DNA of 64,000 nt from Salinibaculum litoreum (GTDB taxonomy: Archaea > Halobacteriota > Halobacteria > Halobacteriales > Haloarculaceae). The DNA lies in NCBI GenBank assembly GCA_009789175.1, contig CP046866.1:1178001-1242000 (forward strand), written 5' to 3'. The notes below the pieces were generated by a model. That model was not told the DNA's origin and searched no databases. It was given only the letters and a program-made list of their open reading frames with translations. Positions 44,743-53,697 of this stretch are shown here, in pieces. Within the stretch, counting starts at the first letter, position 1; every line of letters starts with the position of its first letter. The position numbers and the translations under genes were made by a program.

Positions 44743-44756
44743 TTAGGCAATCCGAA
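44743..44756. promoter_or_regulatory. Iron-box-like dyad F (TTAGGCAATCCGAA)
   Basis: A weaker 14-bp dyad (one mismatch between arms) that starts 26 bp from dyad E. It completes the third pair with the same spacing. It is close to the 3' end of the hypothetical gene at 44783, so it most likely serves dpsA. Confidence 0.58.
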
Positions 44757-44782
44757 ATCACGGTTCGAGTAAGATGTGACGG

Positions 44783-45163
44783 TCAGGGCCGGGTCAACAC
44801 CAGTGCGTCGTCGGCGTCGAGTCGGCCAGTCCCGTCGATGATGTCGCGGGCCTGTCCGTCGTGTAGCGCCTGGAGCGCATCGAGGTCCGTCTCCGTCAGG
44901 TCGAGGCTGTCGCCGAACTCCTCCCAGACGTGGTCCTGGAGCGCGAGGACGTAGACGGCGTCCGTTCGGTAGACCAGCGGGTCTTGGTGGAACTGGTTGC
45001 GCCATTCGTAGACGATGTCGTCGACGCCGGGGAGGTCCCGGACCCCTTGCTGGTGGGAGCGAGCGATTTCGCGGAGTCTCGCCTCGTCGACAGCCACCTC
45101 GCTGGCCGTCTTCTCGATTCTCTCATCGTCGAACGCCGCCAGCGGGTCGCGTACTGAAGCCAT
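44783..45163 (-). CDS. Conserved hypothetical acidic protein
   Basis: A 126-aa, mostly helical soluble protein (IEKTASEVAVDEARLREIAR, HQQGVRDLPGVDDIVYEWRN). The LQDHVWEEFGDSLDLTETD region and the absence of cysteines are notable. I do not recognise the family. The ATG at 45161-45163 is supported by a minus-strand TTTATC element near 45186-45192, implying a leaderless transcript, divergent from the acyl-CoA synthetase gene. Confidence 0.65.
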   Translation of the reverse strand: MASVRDPLAAFDDERIEKTASEVAVDEARLREIARSHQQGVRDLPGVDDIVYEWRNQFHQDPLVYRTDAVYVLALQDHVWEEFGDSLDLTETDLDALQALHDGQARDIIDGTGRLDADDALVLTRP

Positions 45164-45274
45164 GCAGACCGTACGGTCGAGAAGGTGATAAATACTGGTC
45201 ACATACATGCCAACGCGGGGTGTGCGTTGCCGCGGACAGTACCTACTTGGGTGGGTGGTGAGAACCGTCGAGTG

Positions 45275-47371
45275 ATGGGAACGCTTGGGACACTCTTTGC
45301 CCCCGAACGTGTCGCCGTGGTGGGTGCCTCCGCTCGGGAGGGGTCGGTCGGCTATGCCGTCACCCACAATCTGGTCGAGTCCTTCGACGGGGAGGTACTG
45401 GCAGTCAACCCCAACAGCGACGAGGTACTGGGGCTGGACTGCCATGACTCGCTGGCGGGACTTGCTGACGTGGATGTAGCAGTCGTCGTCGTACCGCCCG
45501 ATGTCGCCGTCGAGGCTGTCCGCGAGGCCGGTGAGACGGGTATCGAAAACGTCGTCGTCATCACAGCTGGCTTCTCCGAAGCCGGCAGCGAAGGTGCAGC
45601 ACGGGAACGCGAACTGGTCGCTATCGCCGAGGAGTACGATATCAACCTCGTCGGCCCCAACTGCGTCGGGGTGATGTCTACCGGTGTCGGACTCAACGCC
45701 ACCTTCGCCCCGATGGATGCCCAACCCGGCAACGTCTCCATGATGAGCCAGTCCGGTGCGTTCATCACGGCCGTTCTGGACTGGGCCAGTGACCGCTCGC
45801 TGGGGTTCAAAGACGTGGTCTCCCTCGGAAACAAGGCCGTCCTCGACGAGAGTGACTTCGTCCGCGAGTGGGGTGAGGACCCCGAGACCGACGTAGTACT
45901 GGGCTATCTGGAGGACATCGACGACGGCCGGGCGTTCATGGAGACAGCACGGGAGGTGGGTCGGGAGACACCAATCGTGGTCGTCAAATCGGGCCGCACG
46001 GAGGCCGGCGCGTCCGCCGCTGCCTCCCACACGGGAGCCATCGCCGGGAGCGACCGCGCCTACGAGGCGGGGCTGGCACAGTCCGGTGTCATCCGCGTCG
46101 ACTCCGTCCAGGAACTGTTCGACGCCGCCTCGATTCTCGCAGGGCAGCCGGTCCCCGACTCCGAGGAGGTGGCCATCGTCACCAACGCCGGCGGTCCCGG
46201 CGTGATGACGACCGACGCCGTCGGCGACGCCGACCTGTCGCTGGCGGAGTTCTCGGACGGCACCATCGACGAACTGGGTGAGTTTCTCCCCGACGGCGCG
46301 AACGTCTATAATCCGGTCGATATCATCGGCGACGCGCCGTCCGAGCGCTTCGAGCGCACGCTGGATGTCGTCCTCTCCGACGACAACGTCGGGACCGCTA
46401 TCGTCCTCGCGTGTCCGACCGCGACGCTTTCGTTCGAGGACCTCGCTGAGGCCACCGTCGAGATGCAGGAAGCCCACGACGTGCCAGTCGCTGCCGTCCT
46501 GATGGGTGGCACCTCGACGCGTGAGGCCGCCGAAACCATGTCCGAAGCGGGGATACCCTCCTACTTCGACCCGGCGCGGGCTGTCAGGAGTCTGGATATC
46601 CTCGCCGAGTACGCCGACAGTCGGACAGCCGAGTACACCGAACCGACGACGTTCGACGTAGACCACGAACGCGTCGACGCGATTCTCGACCGCGCTCGTG
46701 AGCGCAACAGTTCGCGACTGGGCGTCGAGGCGATGGGACTGCTCGACGCCTACGGCATCCCGACGCCCGAGGGGGAAGTCGTCGACGACCCCGCGGAGGC
46801 ACAGGCCATCGCCGAGGACATCGGCGACGAAGTCGTGATGAAAATCGTCAGCCCGGACATCCTGCACAAATCAGACATCGGCGGCGTCGAAGTCGGCGTC
46901 GGCCCCGAGGAAGTGTGGGATACCTACGAGGACCTCGTGGCCCGCGCCAGGCAGTACCAGCCCGATGCGACGATTATCGGCGTCCAGGTCCAGGAGATGG
47001 TCGACATCGACGCGGGAACGGAGACCATCGTCGGCGTCACGCGGGACCCGCAGTTCGGCCCGCTGGTGATGTTTGGCCTCGGCGGCATCTTCGTCGAAAT
47101 CCTCGAAGACACCGCCTTCCGGGTGGCACCCGTCTCCGAACCGGAGGCGAGCGAGATGGTAGACGACATCGAGGCCTCGCCGCTGCTACACGGTGCGCGG
47201 GGTCGCGAGCCGGTCGATACTGACGCACTGGTCGAGACGATACAGCGCATCTCACAACTGGTCACGGACGTGCCGGCGATAACTGAACTGGACATCAACC
47301 CCGCTGTCGCGACGCCGGACGGCGTCTCGGCGGTGGACCTGCGACTAACTCTCGATACGGAGGAGCTATGA
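45275..47371 (+). CDS. acd: ADP-forming acyl-CoA/acetyl-CoA synthetase, fused subunits
   Basis: A 698-aa enzyme that converts acetyl-CoA (or another acyl-CoA), ADP and phosphate to acid, ATP and CoA. The alpha part (residues ~1-460) has the CoA-binding Rossmann domain (VAVVGASAREGSVGYAV), the ligase domains and a phosphohistidine in AASHTGAIAGSDRAYEAGL. The beta part (~480-698) is the ATP-grasp domain (VVMKIVSPDILHKSDIGGVE, GLGGIFVEILEDTAFRV). Haloarchaea use this enzyme for acetate overflow. The start at 45275 was chosen over a 90-nt upstream GTG. A 4-nt overlap joins it to the Pta-like gene. Confidence 0.9.
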   Translation: MGTLGTLFAPERVAVVGASAREGSVGYAVTHNLVESFDGEVLAVNPNSDEVLGLDCHDSLAGLADVDVAVVVVPPDVAVEAVREAGETGIENVVVITAGFSEAGSEGAARERELVAIAEEYDINLVGPNCVGVMSTGVGLNATFAPMDAQPGNVSMMSQSGAFITAVLDWASDRSLGFKDVVSLGNKAVLDESDFVREWGEDPETDVVLGYLEDIDDGRAFMETAREVGRETPIVVVKSGRTEAGASAAASHTGAIAGSDRAYEAGLAQSGVIRVDSVQELFDAASILAGQPVPDSEEVAIVTNAGGPGVMTTDAVGDADLSLAEFSDGTIDELGEFLPDGANVYNPVDIIGDAPSERFERTLDVVLSDDNVGTAIVLACPTATLSFEDLAEATVEMQEAHDVPVAAVLMGGTSTREAAETMSEAGIPSYFDPARAVRSLDILAEYADSRTAEYTEPTTFDVDHERVDAILDRARERNSSRLGVEAMGLLDAYGIPTPEGEVVDDPAEAQAIAEDIGDEVVMKIVSPDILHKSDIGGVEVGVGPEEVWDTYEDLVARARQYQPDATIIGVQVQEMVDIDAGTETIVGVTRDPQFGPLVMFGLGGIFVEILEDTAFRVAPVSEPEASEMVDDIEASPLLHGARGREPVDTDALVETIQRISQLVTDVPAITELDINPAVATPDGVSAVDLRLTLDTEEL

Positions 47372-48426
47372 AACGGATACTCGTCACCTCGACGGAACCG
47401 AGCACAGGCAAAACGGCTATTACCATCGCGCTCGCCCGCCGCGCACAGCAAGCGGGCAACGCCGTCGGCTACATGAAGCCAAAGGGCACCAGACTGGAGA
47501 GTGCAGTCGGCAAGACCCGCGACGAAGACCCGATGCTTGCCCGGGAGTTGCTCGACCTCGATGCGGAGATGCACGAACTCGAACCGGTCGTCTACTCGCC
47601 GACGTTCGTCCAGGAGATGCTCCGTGGCCGGGAAGACGCCACAGCGCTCCGTGAGCGCATCACCGAGAACTTCGAGACCCTTGCCGAGGGACAGGACGCG
47701 ATGTTCCTCGAAGGCGGCGGGCAACTCTGGACCGGCGGCATCGCCGAGTTGACCGACGCCGACGTGGCGGAGGTACTCGATGCGGAAGTCGTCCTCGTGA
47801 GTCGCTACAGCGATGCCGGGGACCTCGACGACGTGCTCGCAGCGGCGGAGACACTCGGTGACAGGCTGACCGGTGTGTTGTTCAACGCCGTCGACGGTGT
47901 GACACTCGACGAACTCAACGAGGACGCTATCCCGTTCCTCCGGGGACGTGGCATCGAGACGCTGGGTGTCGTCGAGCGCGACGAGCAACTGGCAAGCATC
48001 AGCGTCGCCGAACTCGGGGACGGGATTGGCGGGACGCTCGTGACGAGCGACGCCCCGACCGACGGCAGGGTAGAGCGGTTCGCCGTCGGCGCGATGGGGT
48101 CGGGCAGCGCGCTCGAACAGTTCAGGCGCACGCGTAACGCGGCAGTCATCACCGGCGGCGACCGCTCGGACATCCAGACCACGGCGCTGGAAGCCTCCGG
48201 TGTCGAGTGTCTCGTCCTCACTGGGGGCTACCGCCCGTCCCAGGCCGTCGTCGGCAAGGCCGAAGACCGCGGCGTCCCTATCCTGCTGGTCCAGTCCGAC
48301 ACCAGCACGACTATCGACCGCGTCGAGGAAGCACTCCGTACCGGCCGGACGCGTTCTGAGGCGACAATCGAGCGGATGGAGGCGTTGCTGGGTGACAGCG
48401 TGGATATCGACACCCTGCTGTCCTGA
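47368..48426 (+). CDS. Phosphotransacetylase N-terminal-type (BioD-like/DRTGG) protein
   Basis: A 352-aa protein lacking the catalytic Pta domain. Residues 1-210 form a P-loop BioD/CobB-like domain with VTSTEPSTGKTAITIALARR at the N-terminus and EGGGQLWTGG. Residues ~215-345 form a DRTGG domain (AVITGGDRSDIQTTAL, CLVLTGGYRPSQAVV). In bacterial long Pta proteins these domains regulate the C-terminal transferase; alone they may regulate a partner. Four-nt overlap with the acyl-CoA synthetase gene suggests it tunes that enzyme. Confidence 0.83.
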   Translation: MKRILVTSTEPSTGKTAITIALARRAQQAGNAVGYMKPKGTRLESAVGKTRDEDPMLARELLDLDAEMHELEPVVYSPTFVQEMLRGREDATALRERITENFETLAEGQDAMFLEGGGQLWTGGIAELTDADVAEVLDAEVVLVSRYSDAGDLDDVLAAAETLGDRLTGVLFNAVDGVTLDELNEDAIPFLRGRGIETLGVVERDEQLASISVAELGDGIGGTLVTSDAPTDGRVERFAVGAMGSGSALEQFRRTRNAAVITGGDRSDIQTTALEASGVECLVLTGGYRPSQAVVGKAEDRGVPILLVQSDTSTTIDRVEEALRTGRTRSEATIERMEALLGDSVDIDTLLS

Positions 48427-48618
48427 CGCTTCCTTGCGGTTCAGTTACCAAATCTGATAGTCGTCAGACACACTTATTTTGTCCGAGACGTTACGAAGAC
48501 GTGGAGCCATTTGGCTCCGTAGTGTCACACGCAGGGGCTCCCCGCCCCTACGTTTCCCTTTGTGTCTCTGTTGCTCCCAGAGACGAATGTCCGCACCGGA
48601 AAAGACACACGGCCCGCT

Positions 48619-49740
48619 TCAATCGTCGCCGGGTTCGGCGTTGCTGGTCGCTGACCCGGCTGCCGTCTCCAGGTCCGAGTCGTCCTCCGCACCGCATCGC
48701 TTGACCGCCTCGGGGTCAAAGTCGTTTGCGTCCATGTTCGGTTCCATCCCCGCCCGCTCCATCACCTCGATGTCGTCACCGGGTGACTGTCCGCTCGTCG
48801 TGAGATAATCGCCGGTGAGGATGCCGTCTGCTCCGGCCTCGAAAGGCAAGTGTTGTTCTTCCGCGTCGAGGTTGACCTCGCGCCCGCCAGTCAACCGGAC
48901 GCGGGCGTCCGGATGGAGGAGACGGTAGACGGCGATTGTCTGGATGATTTCCGCGGTCGTAATCGGTGGGGAGTCACCGAACTTCTCACCAAGCGGCGTC
49001 CCCGCGACGGGATTGAGAATGTTGACCGGCAGCGAGGAGATGCCGATGTCCTGGAGGGCTATCGCGGCGTCGACACGGTCAGTCGGGGACTCACCCATTC
49101 CGAGGATGACGCCGGCACAGAGGTCCATGCCGACGTCTTTGGCCAGTTCGAGCGTCTCGACGCGGTCCTCGAAAGAGTGGGTGTCGACGACCTCGGGGAA
49201 GTAGTTGGGCGATGTCTCGATGTTGTGATTGTAGTGGTTGATACCCTCCTCGACGAGGATTTCGGCCTCCTCGCGGGTGAGGATGCCCAGACTGGCGTCG
49301 ACTTCCACGTCGGTTTCCTCGCGGACGAGTCGGATGGCCCGCAGGACCTCCGCCCACTCCTCGGGCCTGTTCTCTTTGGAGACGCCTTTCTCGGCGACGA
49401 CGATACCGAACCGCTGTGCGCCGTCGCGTTCGGCCCGTCTGGCCGCTTCGAGGATTTCCTCGGGGTCGAGAAAGCCGTAGGTGTCGATACCAGCATCGAA
49501 GTAGACCGACTGTGCACAGAAGCCACAGTCCTCGGCGCAGTCGCCCGCCTTCGCGTTGACGATGGAACACGCGTCGACGGTGTCATCCCCGAACTGTGCG
49601 CGTACGTAGTCGGCCGCCGGTGCGAGGTCTTCGACCGGCTGGGCGATGAGCGCCAGTCCGTCGCGTCTGGTCAGGGTCTCGCCAGCCAGGACGCGCTCGA
49701 CTGCGTCGTCGACCGTCCTGTTTCCCGTTTCGTAAACCAC
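48619..49740 (-). CDS. bioB: Biotin synthase
   Basis: A 373-aa radical SAM enzyme that inserts sulfur into dethiobiotin. The [4Fe-4S] motif CAEDCGFC is in AKAGDCAEDCGFCAQS near residue 64. The tyrosine/asparagine-rich HYNHNIETSPNYF motif and GMGESPTDRVD follow, and the C-terminal part contains VRLTGGREVNL with the arginine that binds the [2Fe-2S] cluster. The first ~25 residues and a final acidic tail beyond ~340 are extra relative to Escherichia coli BioB. Other biotin genes are not visible. Confidence 0.92.
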   Translation of the reverse strand: MVYETGNRTVDDAVERVLAGETLTRRDGLALIAQPVEDLAPAADYVRAQFGDDTVDACSIVNAKAGDCAEDCGFCAQSVYFDAGIDTYGFLDPEEILEAARRAERDGAQRFGIVVAEKGVSKENRPEEWAEVLRAIRLVREETDVEVDASLGILTREEAEILVEEGINHYNHNIETSPNYFPEVVDTHSFEDRVETLELAKDVGMDLCAGVILGMGESPTDRVDAAIALQDIGISSLPVNILNPVAGTPLGEKFGDSPPITTAEIIQTIAVYRLLHPDARVRLTGGREVNLDAEEQHLPFEAGADGILTGDYLTTSGQSPGDDIEVMERAGMEPNMDANDFDPEAVKRCGAEDDSDLETAAGSATSNAEPGDD

Positions 49741-49805
49741 AGCTAGCGGGTGCGTTGACGGGCCAATAAAGATGGGGGGTGCAAACTTCGACGCTGGTCG
49801 AACAG

Positions 49806-50411
49806 TCAGGCCAGTTCAGCCCGGACGAACGGGACAGTGCTGCCAAGCGGGTCGTCCACGCGGCGCTGCCACTCGATGTCGAAACCGGCGGACTCCAGTT
49901 GACGAACGGTCGTCCGTTTCCCGGGTGTGCTGAAATACATCGACTCGCCGGTCGAGAGCCAGTCCCGGCGGACGGTCTGGTACGCCGAGGAGCCGACAGT
50001 CATCAGAACCTTCCCGCCGGGTCGGAGCACGCGGGCGAACTCCTCGTATATATCCGGGTGTGCGTCGCGGTCGACGTGGAAGACGGCGTGATACGCAGTG
50101 ATTGCGTCAACCGTGTCCGCCGCCAGGGGCAACGAGAGCATATCCCCCTGCACGACGCGAGCATCGGGAACGTTATCGTCCGCAAGCGTGGCCTGTGTTC
50201 GGGCGACATCCACCCCGATGGCAGTGAGACCGTCCATCCGAGCCAGCGTGCGTTTGCCATCGCCACAGCCGACATCCAGTACTGTCGCATCCGACGGGAG
50301 GTCGGCGACGAGGTCATCGACGAGTTCGGCATCGGGGCCGTCGGGGTCGCGATTTCGGGCGTAGGGCTCGGCGAGGTGCTCCCAGGCCTGTTTCACCTGT
50401 CTGCGATTCAT
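49806..50411 (-). CDS. Class I SAM-dependent methyltransferase
   Basis: A 201-aa methyltransferase of the Methyltransf_11 type. It has AWEHLAEPYARNRDPDGPDA at the N-terminus, motif I in VLDVGCGDGKRTLARM, the AIGVDVARTQ strand-2 region, and DAITAYHAVFHVDR as post-I. It resembles tRNA-modifying (Trm9-like) methyltransferases in layout, but the residues are not decisive. Confidence 0.78.
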   Translation of the reverse strand: MNRRQVKQAWEHLAEPYARNRDPDGPDAELVDDLVADLPSDATVLDVGCGDGKRTLARMDGLTAIGVDVARTQATLADDNVPDARVVQGDMLSLPLAADTVDAITAYHAVFHVDRDAHPDIYEEFARVLRPGGKVLMTVGSSAYQTVRRDWLSTGESMYFSTPGKRTTVRQLESAGFDIEWQRRVDDPLGSTVPFVRAELA

Positions 50412-50451
50412 ATCGTCGTGTTGGGCGCGAGAAGAATGGTTCTTTGGGCGG

Positions 50452-51579
50452 TCACGGCGCGAAGACGATGGGAACCGGTGCGAAACACAGCGCCCCGAGT
50501 ATCAGGGTAACGGCAGCGATGGCCTGTCGCTTGCGGTCGACCGGCGACTTGTCGACCGGCGTGGCGCTCCCGACCCGCGTGAACACGAGCGTCAGCAGCG
50601 CCCAGATGACCCACAGGGTCGCACCCCGCCCGTTTTCGAAGGCCACGAGATACCCCGCGAGCGCGAGCAACGCACCGGGGACGAGTATCTGGACGCGGTC
50701 GATGTGGTCACCGATGACCGCGCGAGTCACGTGGGCACCGTCGAGTTGGCCGACGGGCAACAGGTTCAGGAACGTGACGAAGGCACCGACCCACCCGCCG
50801 ATGACCACCGGGTTGGGGATGACACCGGGGTCGCTGTAGGTGAGCGATTCGCCCATGGCCGCCGCGATGGCCTGGATGAGCAGGGGCCAGCCGAGTTCGA
50901 TCTGTGCGACCAGGGAGTCGGTCCCCACTTCGACCGGCGGGAGCGAGACGCCGATGATGGTGACGACGACAGTCACCACAAGCCCCGCCAGCGGGCCGGC
51001 GACGCCGATGTCGAACAGCGCCTTTCGGCTGGGGATGTTGTCTTTCATCCTGATGACCGCCCCGAGCGTCCCCAGGACGTTCGGGATGGGGATGAAGTAC
51101 GGAAGCGTGGCCTGCACCCGGTGGTACCGGCTCAGGACGTAGTGACCCAGTTCGTGGACGGCGAGGACCCCCATCACGGAGGCCGCGAAGGGCCAGGCCG
51201 ATAACAGCGAGGCGGGTTCGGACAGCGGTGTGGCACCATACCACCGTGCACCGGCAAAGAGTGTCGTGAGGACAGTCGCCAGGACGAGGATGACGTTCAT
51301 CCATGGAATGCCGTCGACGGTCATCGACCGCTCGGAGGCGACGAGGACGAACTCGCCAGTCTCGCGCTGGAGTGTGACGCGGTAGCCCTGCTGTCGGAAG
51401 ACGGGCGCGAGTCGCTGTAGTACCTCCTCCCGGTCGGCGAGTGGTTCGCCGTAGTAGCGGATACCCTCGTCGTGAGTCTCAATCTCGTAGACACTGAACG
51501 TGTCCGCAAGCGTGTCCGGGTCGGGCACGTCCGGCGGTACGGCAACGGTCCCGTCAGTCGACACCGGGGGCGTAGCCAT
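50452..51579 (-). CDS. Site-2 protease family (M50) intramembrane metalloprotease
   Basis: A 375-aa membrane zinc protease. The N-terminal ~90 residues are soluble and resemble the haloarchaeal leader domain. About six membrane helices follow. The zinc motif HELGH is in LAVHELGHYVLSRYHR near residue 145, and the third ligand is in LNLLPVGQLDGAHV. It probably cleaves membrane-anchored regulators, but no partner gene is next to it. Confidence 0.87.
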   Translation of the reverse strand: MATPPVSTDGTVAVPPDVPDPDTLADTFSVYEIETHDEGIRYYGEPLADREEVLQRLAPVFRQQGYRVTLQRETGEFVLVASERSMTVDGIPWMNVILVLATVLTTLFAGARWYGATPLSEPASLLSAWPFAASVMGVLAVHELGHYVLSRYHRVQATLPYFIPIPNVLGTLGAVIRMKDNIPSRKALFDIGVAGPLAGLVVTVVVTIIGVSLPPVEVGTDSLVAQIELGWPLLIQAIAAAMGESLTYSDPGVIPNPVVIGGWVGAFVTFLNLLPVGQLDGAHVTRAVIGDHIDRVQILVPGALLALAGYLVAFENGRGATLWVIWALLTLVFTRVGSATPVDKSPVDRKRQAIAAVTLILGALCFAPVPIVFAP

Positions 51580-51659
51580 TTGTCACTAATAGGGTTCTCA
51601 CCCTTTTATCTCTGTATGCAAACGAGTGTGGTAACCGACAGGCGGAGTCACACCCCCAA

Positions 51660-52364
51660 TCAGTCAGCCCAGTAGTACCGTGGCGCGAGCGTCATATAGG
51701 CCAGCGCGGCCACGAGCAGTGCCCGCGGGAACACACGCGCTGCGAGTTCCGGGCGAAGGATTGCGCCGGCCTGGACGAGTCCCATCACCATCGCATCTCG
51801 TGCGGTTAGCTTCGGATAAGGGACGGGTGCAACCATCAGCACCGAGAGGACGGCCCCGCCGACCAGAAGGGCTGGAACCATCGTGACGCCAGCGAGAAAG
51901 GCCGCTACGAGGACGGAAGCGGCGAGTGTGTTCTGGATGCCCGGGCGGTTCTCGCCCTCGCCGACGTAGACGGTGTACAGCGCCGTCCGAACGAGCGAGA
52001 AGACGACAAACAGTGCCGGGACGGCCGAGACGGCGAGGATAGCGACCGTCTCCGTAAGCGGGATACTGGCAGGGACAGCCCCGGAGACCACGTCGCGGGT
52101 GGCGACGTAGAGAAAGAGGGCGGGGGCCGCACCGAACGAGACGAGGTCGGCAATCGAGTCCAGCAGCGGGCCGACCTCCGACCCGCCACGGGACCGGGCG
52201 ATGATGCCATCCAGCGCGTCGGTGACGGCGGCCAGCAGGATGAGGCGAGCGGCGGCGGTCGGGCCGACGCTGACGGCGACGACCATCGCGACCACGCCAA
52301 GCGTCGCGTTCAGAAGCGTCATCACGTCCGCGACACCGAGCCGGCGGCGCACCTGCAGCGACAT
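51660..52364 (-). CDS. pssA: CDP-alcohol phosphatidyltransferase, phosphatidylserine synthase-like (PssA)
   Basis: A 234-aa membrane enzyme of phospholipid synthesis that transfers serine to a CDP-diether lipid. The CDP-alcohol signature DG-(x)2-AR-(x)8-G-(x)3-D-(x)3-D is present as DALDGIIARSRGG followed by LLDSIADLVSFG. About seven hydrophobic segments are visible. The start at 52362-52364 was chosen because upstream codons are unlike coding sequence. No phosphatidylserine decarboxylase gene is adjacent. Confidence 0.82.
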   Translation of the reverse strand: MSLQVRRRLGVADVMTLLNATLGVVAMVVAVSVGPTAAARLILLAAVTDALDGIIARSRGGSEVGPLLDSIADLVSFGAAPALFLYVATRDVVSGAVPASIPLTETVAILAVSAVPALFVVFSLVRTALYTVYVGEGENRPGIQNTLAASVLVAAFLAGVTMVPALLVGGAVLSVLMVAPVPYPKLTARDAMVMGLVQAGAILRPELAARVFPRALLVAALAYMTLAPRYYWAD

Positions 52365-52471
52365 ATGCCCACGGAGGGGGACTGCCCACAAGAATGGCAG
52401 GGAATCGTCCCAGGGCGAGCGCAGTCGCCGACAGTCGTCCCGGAAGACATATACCCACGCCAGCGGAGAGT

Positions 52472-53689
52472 ATGCCTGACGAGTCGGAGATGGACCAAGC
52501 GACAGCATTCGTCTGCTCTGCGTGTGGCAACTACCTCGATGAGCCGGGTCGACACGACTGTGGGTCGGCTGCCGATGTCGACCTGGTCCACGACGAGGAG
52601 CGGGTTCGGTCCCTGCTGTCCGACGCTGCCACCGAGCCCGGTGACATCCGCCGCTACGAACCACTGCTGCCCGTGGAGACACTCGATGGCGTCTCGCTCG
52701 GTGAGGGTGGTACCGCACTCGCGTCGGCCCCCACGCTCGGTGCGGAACTGGGCGTCCAGTTGGAACTCAAACTCGACGGGTCGAATCCCACCGGGTCGAC
52801 GAAAGACCGGGGCAGTAGCGTGGTCGTCGCACACGCGCTCGAACGCGGCGACGACGTCGTAGCCTGTGCCTCGACCGGGAACGCAGCGGCCTCACTCGCC
52901 GCCTACGCGGCACGGAGTTCGCTCTCCTGTTGTCTGTTCGTCCCGCAGCGGGCGCCGGATGCCAAGACCGTCCAGCCACTGGTCTACGGCGCGGACGTAC
53001 TCGCCGTCGACGGGACCTACGACGATGCCCACGCGCTCTGTCAGCGCGTGACCAGCGAGAGCGGGTGGCTCGACCGCTCTGCCGGTGCGACCCCCTACAC
53101 TGACGCCGGGACGCGGACGCTGGGCTACGAGATCGCGGAGGAAACGGAGTCCGTCCCGGACTGGGTAGTCGTTCCGATGGGCAACGGCGGGACGCTGGCC
53201 AGTACGTGGGCGGGACTGGAGACGTTCGCAGACCTCGGTCTGGTCGAGGGAACGCCGCGCATGCTCGGTGTGCAGGCCGAAGGGACGAGTCCGATCCACG
53301 ACGCAGTTGCCGGTACATCGTCGACAGACGCAACCGACACCTGTGCGGACAGTATCGACGTGGGGACGCCACAGCACCTCGAAGACGCCCGCGACGCGAT
53401 TACGGCAAGCGGTGGGACGACGGTGACCGTCACCGACGACGCGATTACCGAGGCGACCGCGACGCTCGGCCGAACCGAGGGCGTCTTCGTCGAACCTGCC
53501 TGTGCAGCGGCGGTTGCCGGCATCCGGCGGGCCAGAGCAGCCGGCTCCATCGACGGCGGCGACCACGTCGTTGCCGTGATGACTGGCAGCGGGTTGAAAG
53601 ACACTGGAACGGCCCGGGCCGCAGTCGGCGAACCGGAACAGGTGTCGGCAGCGACAGACGCCACAGCCATTCTCCAACGCTACGAGTGA
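52472..53689 (+). CDS. Threonine synthase-like PLP-dependent enzyme
   Basis: A 405-aa fold-type II PLP enzyme. An N-terminal zinc-ribbon-like stretch has CSACGNYLDEPGRHDCG. The Schiff-base lysine is in NPTGSTKDRGSSVVVAHALE near residue 115, the phosphate-binding/serine region is CASTGNAAASLAAYAA, and the PLP phosphate cradle is VVPMGNGGTLAST. This matches archaeal threonine synthase; cysteate synthase-like roles are also possible. The ATG at 52472 follows an ACATATACC TATA-like element by about 26 nt. Confidence 0.84.
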   Translation: MPDESEMDQATAFVCSACGNYLDEPGRHDCGSAADVDLVHDEERVRSLLSDAATEPGDIRRYEPLLPVETLDGVSLGEGGTALASAPTLGAELGVQLELKLDGSNPTGSTKDRGSSVVVAHALERGDDVVACASTGNAAASLAAYAARSSLSCCLFVPQRAPDAKTVQPLVYGADVLAVDGTYDDAHALCQRVTSESGWLDRSAGATPYTDAGTRTLGYEIAEETESVPDWVVVPMGNGGTLASTWAGLETFADLGLVEGTPRMLGVQAEGTSPIHDAVAGTSSTDATDTCADSIDVGTPQHLEDARDAITASGGTTVTVTDDAITEATATLGRTEGVFVEPACAAAVAGIRRARAAGSIDGGDHVVAVMTGSGLKDTGTARAAVGEPEQVSAATDATAILQRYE

Positions 53690-53697
53690 AGCCCCAC

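Noticed and set aside
44783-46867. A 694-codon minus-strand open frame opposite the acyl-CoA synthetase gene
   Set aside because: Only its last 126 codons (44783-45163) look coding and have a promoter. The rest mirrors the clear acd gene, and long antisense frames are expected at this GC content.
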